From Campylobacterota bacterium (lineage in GTDB: Bacteria > Campylobacterota > Campylobacteria > Campylobacterales > Sulfurimonadaceae), in the NCBI GenBank assembly GCA_023379705.1, contig JAMCPS010000133.1:1-48030 (forward strand): a DNA stretch of 48,030 nt, in the 5' to 3' direction. The translations under genes were made by a program, and so were the position numbers. The notes under the pieces are model-generated. The model was given only the letters and a program-made list of their open reading frames with translations. It searched no databases and had not been told where the DNA came from. Shown piece after piece: positions 42,536 to 48,030 of this stretch. How positions within the stretch are numbered: position 1 is the stretch's first letter; every line of letters begins with the position of its first letter.

Positions 42536-44767
42536 TTATAAAGTAGCGCGAACTTTTTTGGTTGCTTCTACCATATTGACTAAAGCGGCTTTTGTTTCAC
42601 TCCAACCACGTGTTTTTAAACCGCAATCGGGATTGATCCAAAGCTGCTTGGCTGGGAGTACTTCCAGCAGGGCATGGATTTGTGTTTGCATCTCCTCAAC
42701 ACTTGGAACACGAGGTGAGTGTATGTCATAGACTCCAGGTCCTACTTCTTGAGCATAACCGGTTTCTTTAAAAATACGCAGCAGTCGGTTACCACTTCGG
42801 GAGGTTTCGATAGAGATAACATCGGCATCCATAGACTCGATCGTTTTGATGATATCGGTAAACTCACTGTAGCACATATGCGTGTGGATTTGAGTCTCTT
42901 TGTGGGCAACTGCGGTGCTAAGTAAAAAACTGTCCAGTGCCCATTGCTCATACAAGGCACGATTTTCACGTCGTAAAGGGTACCCCTCTTTGAATGCTGC
43001 CTCATCTACTTGGATCATGGTGATACCATTGTTTTGCAGATCGTCTACTTCGTCACGAATAGCCAGAGCAATTTGTGTTGCACATAGAGATCTTGGCTGA
43101 TCATCACGTACGAAACTCCAGTTTAGAATTGTAACTGGGCCTGTTAACATTCCTTTCATCGGTCGTGTTGTCAAGCTTTGTGCGTATTGGCTCCATTGAA
43201 GTGTCATTGCTTTTGGACGGCTGACATCTCCATATAAAAGAGGAGGTTTTACGCATCTGCTGCCGTAGCTTTGGACCCAGCCATTTTGGCTAAAAGCAAA
43301 TCCGTTTAGCTGTTCTCCAAAATACTCCACCATGTCATTACGCTCAAATTCTCCATGGACTAAAACATCCAAATCAACAGATTCTTGAAATGCTACACAT
43401 GCGGCAATCATTTCTTTCATGGCTTCATCGTAAGCATCTTTGGAGAGTAATCCTTTTTTAAATTCTTGACGAACTTTTCGAACTTCGGCTGTTTGAGGGA
43501 ATGATCCAATGGTTGTTGTGGGTAATAGGGGGAGATTGAAATGATCGTGTGCGGACATTTGACGCACCGAAAAGGGATGTGAGCGCTTAAAGTCATTAGA
43601 CGTTAATGCATCTAGCCGTTTTTGTACCGCTTCATCCACGCTGGTTTTTGGATGTGCTGGAAAGGTTATGGTTTCTCCAGAGAAAAATGCATTTGCTAAC
43701 AGTGTTAGTTCCTCCAATTTTTCTTCGGAAAAAGCTAAGAGCACTTTGACCTTTGAGTCCAATTTTTCTTCATTCTTTAGAGTATATGGGACATGTAATA
43801 GGGAACATGACATACCAATGGACAATCTATCTTTTGGAATATAGGTGGCAATGTGCTCCAGTGTCTGGAGGGATTGTTGAAGGTTGTTTTTCCATACATT
43901 ACGCCCATCGATAATTCCTATGGTTACGTGTTTATTGCTTTTACCTAGTATCTCTAGAGATTCACCATTTTTTTGGCCATGCACGAAATCCAGGATTAAC
44001 CCTTTTATCGGGGTATGAACCAACACCGCGGTTGCTTCATTGGAGTGCTCAAAATAGGTGGCAACACTTAGAGAGGGAGAAAGTGCGGCTAGTTGATCAT
44101 AGGCGATTTTAAGTAACGAAAGTTGTCGTACATTTGTATCGAGACTCAGAAATGGCTCATGAATTACGATCTCAATATTCATATCTAAAACAACTATTTC
44201 ACGTATAAGTTTAGAATATTGTTCCAATAGGGGATCAAACAGCGCATGCGTAACAAGTGTATCACAGCGACTAAGCCCCAAAAACGTCATGGGGCCAATC
44301 AACTGAATTGCTCCCTTAAATCCATTTTCCTGAGCTTCACGGTATTCGCTTAGTATCTTTTGCGTACTGATTTCCCCAAATTCAAACGTGGCTGAAAGCT
44401 CAGGGACAATGTAGTGATAGTTGGTGTTAAACCATTTGGTCATTTCCATAGCGGTATGCGTTGCATCTCCTCGTGCCATAGTAAAGTAACGCTGATTTGC
44501 ATCATGTATGTCACGAAACCGCTGAGGTTGAGCTCCTAATGCAATCATGAGATCTAAAGTGTTGTCGTAAAAGCTAAAATCATTAACAGCAACGGAGGTA
44601 ATGCCCGCACTACGTTGTAGCGTCCAATGTTTTAAGCGAAGTTGCGATGCGAGAGCATTGAGTTCATCTAGGGAAGTAGTCCCTTTCCAATAGTTTTCGA
44701 GGGCTTTTTTCAACTCTCTTTTTTCACCAATTCGTGGAAATCCGAGCACTGCTATTTGGTTGTTCAT
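42536..44767 (-). CDS. metE: Cobalamin-independent methionine synthase
   Basis: A 743-residue cytoplasmic zinc enzyme that transfers a methyl group from 5-methyltetrahydropteroyl-triglutamate to homocysteine. The N-terminal barrel starts with VLGFPRIGEKRELKKALE. The C-terminal barrel carries the catalytic blocks LPTTTIGSFPQTAEVRKVR, VLVHGEFERNDMVEYFGEQL, IQVDEAA, and the zinc ligands in THMCYSEF (His and Cys) and in WINPDCGLKTR (Cys). Length matches the family (about 750). The cobalamin-independent enzyme often stands under regulation by methionine or B12; no B12 riboswitch is visible upstream, but a small ORF precedes it. Confidence 0.97.
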   Translation of the reverse strand: MNNQIAVLGFPRIGEKRELKKALENYWKGTTSLDELNALASQLRLKHWTLQRSAGITSVAVNDFSFYDNTLDLMIALGAQPQRFRDIHDANQRYFTMARGDATHTAMEMTKWFNTNYHYIVPELSATFEFGEISTQKILSEYREAQENGFKGAIQLIGPMTFLGLSRCDTLVTHALFDPLLEQYSKLIREIVVLDMNIEIVIHEPFLSLDTNVRQLSLLKIAYDQLAALSPSLSVATYFEHSNEATAVLVHTPIKGLILDFVHGQKNGESLEILGKSNKHVTIGIIDGRNVWKNNLQQSLQTLEHIATYIPKDRLSIGMSCSLLHVPYTLKNEEKLDSKVKVLLAFSEEKLEELTLLANAFFSGETITFPAHPKTSVDEAVQKRLDALTSNDFKRSHPFSVRQMSAHDHFNLPLLPTTTIGSFPQTAEVRKVRQEFKKGLLSKDAYDEAMKEMIAACVAFQESVDLDVLVHGEFERNDMVEYFGEQLNGFAFSQNGWVQSYGSRCVKPPLLYGDVSRPKAMTLQWSQYAQSLTTRPMKGMLTGPVTILNWSFVRDDQPRSLCATQIALAIRDEVDDLQNNGITMIQVDEAAFKEGYPLRRENRALYEQWALDSFLLSTAVAHKETQIHTHMCYSEFTDIIKTIESMDADVISIETSRSGNRLLRIFKETGYAQEVGPGVYDIHSPRVPSVEEMQTQIHALLEVLPAKQLWINPDCGLKTRGWSETKAALVNMVEATKKVRATL

Positions 44768-44810
44768 TTAGGTATCCTTTAAGATTAAAATAAGTAATGG
44801 CTAAATTGGG

Positions 44811-45155
44811 TTAAACAATCAAATTAGGAGGCGAAAGGTCCGTAAAGTAGTGTCGAAATAAAAAGCGAAGTTTTGGACGTAAAGCAGAGAGGAGGAGGGC
44901 ATTTTTGGCGCGTAAGCGAAAAAAGCAGTTACAGTGGCACTGACAACGAGACACCTTTGGTGCAAAAGGTTCAATGGCTTCTAGGAGTAACTCATTGGGA
45001 TCAGGCGGACTCTCATCGATAGAGTCATCTGTAGGAGAAAAGCGTTGAGTATGGCAATGGCGTGTGCGTACAGCATTACGCTGTAGTGTAGTTGCATTGA
45101 CAGTGGCGGTGATTGCTTGAAGCGAAAAATACTTTCCGCCAAAACCTTTTGCCAT
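44811..45155 (-). CDS. Small Cys/His-rich protein upstream of metE
   Basis: A 114-residue frame that I do not recognise. It has a GAGGAA ribosome site four or five bases before the ATG and a TATAAT about 30 bases before it (45191-45186), so translation is likely. It contains TRHCHTQRF and, later, RCQCHCNCFFRLRAKN, two clusters of cysteine and histidine that could bind metal, for example zinc or cobalt. It ends 43 bases before metE and is probably cotranscribed. It could be a leader or a regulatory metal-binding protein; a chance frame remains possible because the C-terminal half has an unusual composition. Confidence 0.5.
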   Translation of the reverse strand: MAKGFGGKYFSLQAITATVNATTLQRNAVRTRHCHTQRFSPTDDSIDESPPDPNELLLEAIEPFAPKVSRCQCHCNCFFRLRAKNALLLSALRPKLRFLFRHYFTDLSPPNLIV

Positions 45156-45185
45156 GGTTTCCTCATATAGCTAGTTTATGGTGCA

Positions 45186-45212
45186 ATTATACTGGAAAAA
45201 AATCGATATAAT
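45186..45212. promoter_or_regulatory. Divergent -10 boxes for the metE leader ORF and the ABC exporter
   Basis: TATAAT on the minus strand (45191-45186) serves the small ORF and metE; TATAAT on the plus strand (45207-45212) serves the exporter at 45239. They are only 15 bases apart, so the two promoters overlap and may compete. Confidence 0.5.
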
Positions 45213-45238
45213 CGCCTTACTAAAATTTTGGAACTATC

Positions 45239-47002
45239 ATGATTACTTTTAAAACTCTTTTTAGCATGATGCTGCGTTATAAACGTTCGCTGCTGTGGGG
45301 AAATCTGATTGCTATAATGGCTACGATAATCTCTATCCCCGTCCCCTTACTGATCCCTCTCATGGTCGATGAGGTACTGCTCAAAAAAGGGGGAGGGATT
45401 ACGAGTGTGATTGATAGGTTCACGCCACTGCACGAACCGTTACTGTATATTGGCATTGTGTTGGCGATGACGATCACCTTGCGTTTTCTCTTTTTTCTCC
45501 TTAGTGTTACGTCACAGCGTTTCTTTATCACACTCTCTCAAGAGCTGAGCTTCGCGATACGGATTCAGGCACTGGAACATCTCAAACATGTCTCAATGAG
45601 TGCCTATGAGCGTTTAGGCAGCGGTAAAGTCATTACTCATCTTATTACGGATATTGATACCATCGAGCAGTTTTTGGGCGGAGCTCTCTCAAAACTGATT
45701 GTTTCGGTGGCGACGCTCATTGGTGTGGCGGGGGTGTTAATCTGGATCAATCCGCTTTTTGGGGTATTGATATTGATTTTTCAGCCTATGATCATGATTG
45801 TCACCCGTAAAATATCGGGACGGGTAGGTAAGCTCAAAAAAGAGCAAAACCGTACAATCGGTGTCCTCTCTGATACGCTGACGCAAATGTGTGATCTTTT
45901 CGGGCAGATTCGTGCGAGCAACAAAGAGGGGCGTTTTATCGACGATGCGATAGATCAGTCCCAAAGCCTCAAACAAAGTGCCAGTGTCTACGGGATCAAA
46001 GCATTGTATGGAGAGCGCTATTCGTATACCCTCTTTTTGAGTGGATTCGAGATTTTTCGCGCCCTTGGATTGGTGATGGTACTGTATTCGGATTTGAGTA
46101 TCGGACTGATGTTTGGGATATTCGGCTATCTATGGTTCATGATGACTCCGGTGCAAGAGCTGTTGTCACTGCAATACAGCTTTGCCAATGCCAAAAATGC
46201 TCTCTCTAGGCTCAATGAACTTCTCTCTTTGCCGACCGAACCCTCCCAGCCTGTTCACTCTATAGCATTGCCATCAAGCGGCGCGCTGTCAATACAGACC
46301 AAAGACCTTGTATTTGGTTACGACCCTGCCGAGCCGATACTCAAGGGGCTCAACCTCCATATTAAAGCAGGGAGCAAAGTGGCGATCATCGGGGCCAGCG
46401 GGAGCGGAAAAAGTACCCTTTCCCAATTGCTAGTCGGATTTTACCCTCCGACATCGGGAGATATTTTCTATAATGGGATCAGTGTCGCAGACATTGGTTT
46501 CGCACGGGTACGTGATGAGGTATTTGTGGTGTTACAACAGCCGTTAATGTTTAATGATACGTTGCGGTTTAACCTAACGATGGGTGAAGCTTTAGAAGAT
46601 GATGTTATTTGGGAAGCTCTTAGAATTGCACAGTTGGATACGTTCGTCCATTCTTTAAGTGATGGATTGCAAACGCAGGTGGGAAAATTTGGTATTCGCT
46701 TATCAGGCGGTCAGCGTCAGCGTTTGAGCATCGCACGGATGGTTTTGGCTAATCCAAAGGTGGTTATTTTTGACGAATCGACTTCCGCATTGGATGTCCA
46801 TACGGAAACCGCACTTTTTGAAGCTTTGGAAACGTTTTTAAATGAAAAAACCATCATTATTATTGCACATCGTCTCAGTACGGTGGACAGAGCCGATTAT
46901 ATTTACGTATTAGAAAACGGTATGATTTTAGAAGAGGGATCGCGAGAACAACTCGAAACAGTGGATGGAAGCTTTAGTTCTTTTGTAAACAGACAACAAT
47001 AG
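45239..47002 (+). CDS. MsbA-like ABC exporter (fused permease and ATPase)
   Basis: A 587-residue half transporter that works as a homodimer in the inner membrane. Six helices lie in residues 1-320. The ATPase domain (about 345-585) has Walker A GASGSGKST, Q-loop VVLQQPLMFNDT, signature LSGGQRQRLSIAR, Walker B VVIFDESTSALD and the H-loop IIIAHRLSTV. Substrates of this group include lipids, peptides and drugs. The sequence gives no further hint, and the gene stands alone apart from the AI-2E family gene 32 bases later. Confidence 0.92.
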   Translation: MITFKTLFSMMLRYKRSLLWGNLIAIMATIISIPVPLLIPLMVDEVLLKKGGGITSVIDRFTPLHEPLLYIGIVLAMTITLRFLFFLLSVTSQRFFITLSQELSFAIRIQALEHLKHVSMSAYERLGSGKVITHLITDIDTIEQFLGGALSKLIVSVATLIGVAGVLIWINPLFGVLILIFQPMIMIVTRKISGRVGKLKKEQNRTIGVLSDTLTQMCDLFGQIRASNKEGRFIDDAIDQSQSLKQSASVYGIKALYGERYSYTLFLSGFEIFRALGLVMVLYSDLSIGLMFGIFGYLWFMMTPVQELLSLQYSFANAKNALSRLNELLSLPTEPSQPVHSIALPSSGALSIQTKDLVFGYDPAEPILKGLNLHIKAGSKVAIIGASGSGKSTLSQLLVGFYPPTSGDIFYNGISVADIGFARVRDEVFVVLQQPLMFNDTLRFNLTMGEALEDDVIWEALRIAQLDTFVHSLSDGLQTQVGKFGIRLSGGQRQRLSIARMVLANPKVVIFDESTSALDVHTETALFEALETFLNEKTIIIIAHRLSTVDRADYIYVLENGMILEEGSREQLETVDGSFSSFVNRQQ

Positions 47003-47034
47003 TGCTACAATCGTACTAAAAATAAGAGGACACA

Positions 47035-48030
47035 ATGGTAAAACAAAATTATTTTTTGGGATGGATGGGAGTGACGGCATTTGTTATTTTCATATGGTTG
47101 CTGTTCCCCTTTTTAAAAAGCTTTTGTGTCGCACTGCTTTTGGCAATGGCGATTTTGCCTCTGCACAGAACTTTAGAGCTTCAAATACAACGCAGTGAGT
47201 CATTGAAACTTTTTGCTTCTCTTATTGCAGCTGGTATTGTCACTCTTGGTCTTTCGCTGATTATTTTTCTGCCTATTGTTATTTTCTTTTTTCAGCTTCT
47301 TGATGAACCTGCTCATACCATTGAAATGATTCGTTCAATCGCGAATAAAATGGATATTCTAAGTACCTATTTGCCTTCCTATCTCACATGGCTTAAAGAG
47401 CCTTTTGAGAGTTTATTTGCATTGGCGCAACTTCATAAAGACGAGATCATTGCTTTTTTGGCAGGGTGGCTTGGCAATGGCCTAAAAATGTTTATGGTAA
47501 TGCTGGGCGAAATGAGTATGATTGTTGTCTTTTTCTTCTTTTTAACGTGGTATGGTCGACGGCTTACATTGTTTCTTCTTCCTATTATTCCATTAAGCCG
47601 TTCTATAAAACGAGAATTTTTGGAAGAGATGACAATAACGACGGCTGTGGTCTTTTATACACTGTTGGGAGTGATGATTGCACAGGGGCTTGCTTTTGGA
47701 ATTTTTATTGCATTTTTTGAAGGCTACAATCCTTTACTACTGGGATTTTTAACCGGGATTTCTGCTATTATTCCTGTTTTCGGTACGGCTTTGATATGGA
47801 TTCCCGTTGCGGTTAATGAGTATGTTCAAGGGCACTTTATGAATGTATTGATTATTGCATTGTATTCGTGGGCAATGATGGCATTTTTCATCGATAATAT
47901 TGTGAAATTAGTCATTTTAAACTTTGTGAACCGAACGCTTAGCAAAGGAAAAAAACGGCTTAATGAGTTTATTATTTTCTTTGCAATTGTAGGCGGTTTA
48001 GCAACCTTCGGATTTTGGGGAGTTATTTTG
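47035..48030 (+). CDS. AI-2E family transporter (PerM-like), 3' end cut by the window
   Basis: A partial gene of 332 codons without a stop before the window end. It starts MVKQNYFLGWMGVTAFVIFI after an AAGAGGA ribosome site. The pattern is that of the AI-2E exporter/PerM family: several N-terminal helices, an amphipathic middle part (about 90-140), then VVFFFFLTWYGRRL, LLGVMIAQGLAFGIF, the conserved GFLTGISAIIPVFGTALIWI and an Asp-Asn motif (FFIDNIVKLVILN). Some members export autoinducer-2 and others move Na+ or polyisoprenoids. Only a few residues of the last helix are likely to be missing. Confidence 0.9.
   Translation, partial: MVKQNYFLGWMGVTAFVIFIWLLFPFLKSFCVALLLAMAILPLHRTLELQIQRSESLKLFASLIAAGIVTLGLSLIIFLPIVIFFFQLLDEPAHTIEMIRSIANKMDILSTYLPSYLTWLKEPFESLFALAQLHKDEIIAFLAGWLGNGLKMFMVMLGEMSMIVVFFFFLTWYGRRLTLFLLPIIPLSRSIKREFLEEMTITTAVVFYTLLGVMIAQGLAFGIFIAFFEGYNPLLLGFLTGISAIIPVFGTALIWIPVAVNEYVQGHFMNVLIIALYSWAMMAFFIDNIVKLVILNFVNRTLSKGKKRLNEFIIFFAIVGGLATFGFWGVIL

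Noticed and set aside
1-48030. CRISPR arrays, prophage genes or an intact integrase
   Set aside because: No regularly spaced direct repeats, phage structural genes or tyrosine/serine recombinase motifs were seen on reading the window.

Overview
The window reads as chromosomal DNA of a Campylobacterota (Epsilonproteobacteria) member, most likely a free-living Sulfurimonadaceae relative such as Sulfuricurvum. This is inferred from gene content and order: a 6S-like RNA followed by purD, an RDD membrane protein gene, lptD, an MCE/mlaD gene, pnp and atpE (an order I recall from Helicobacter and Campylobacter), a c-subunit gene with a signal-peptide-like leader, and nitrate ABC transport under an Fe-S type Rrf2 regulator. 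No database search was possible.

Layout. (1) 30-8140: a cation and pH homeostasis block with a P-type cation ATPase, a tandem UspA protein, a CPA2 antiporter with a TrkA-N domain and NhaA on the minus strand, and a second CPA2/RCK antiporter divergent from them. (2) 8250-18710: housekeeping genes guaA, hemD, a 6S RNA candidate (ssrS), purD, RDD, lptD, mlaD-like, pnp and atpE, then tRNA-Leu(GAG). (3) 18834-29981: an 11.1 kb segment bounded by a duplication of the tRNA-Leu 3' end, which looks like a genomic island. It holds a frameshifted IS30-type transposase remnant, a seven-gene TonB2-like operon (DUF3450, TtpC-like, ExbB, ExbD, TonB, TPR, TonB-dependent receptor), a small lipoprotein, a secreted-type beta-helix protein without a signal peptide, and a DUF302 lipoprotein. 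(4) 30062-35329: a rhodanese, an acidic protein plus DnaQ-like exonuclease pair, a TonB gene sandwiched between two paralogues that look like degenerate GGDEF domains, and a PIF1/RecD-like helicase. (5) 35326-40886: a nitrate uptake operon (nrtA-nrtB-nrtD-like genes plus a porin) downstream of an Rrf2 regulator and a PDC-sensor membrane protein, with a long palindrome in the nrtA promoter region. (6) 40964-48030: a FetB-like permease, a 2-Cys peroxiredoxin, metE with a small Cys/His-rich upstream ORF, an MsbA-like ABC exporter and an AI-2E family protein cut by the window end.

The most interesting points are the tRNA-bounded TonB island with its unusual cargo, the TonB flanked by GGDEF-like paralogues, and the 6S RNA candidate. 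Several start sites were moved from the longest reading frame because Shine-Dalgarno positions favour internal starts: nhaA, pnp, purD, the TonB receptor, the beta-helix gene, the rhodanese and the peroxiredoxin.
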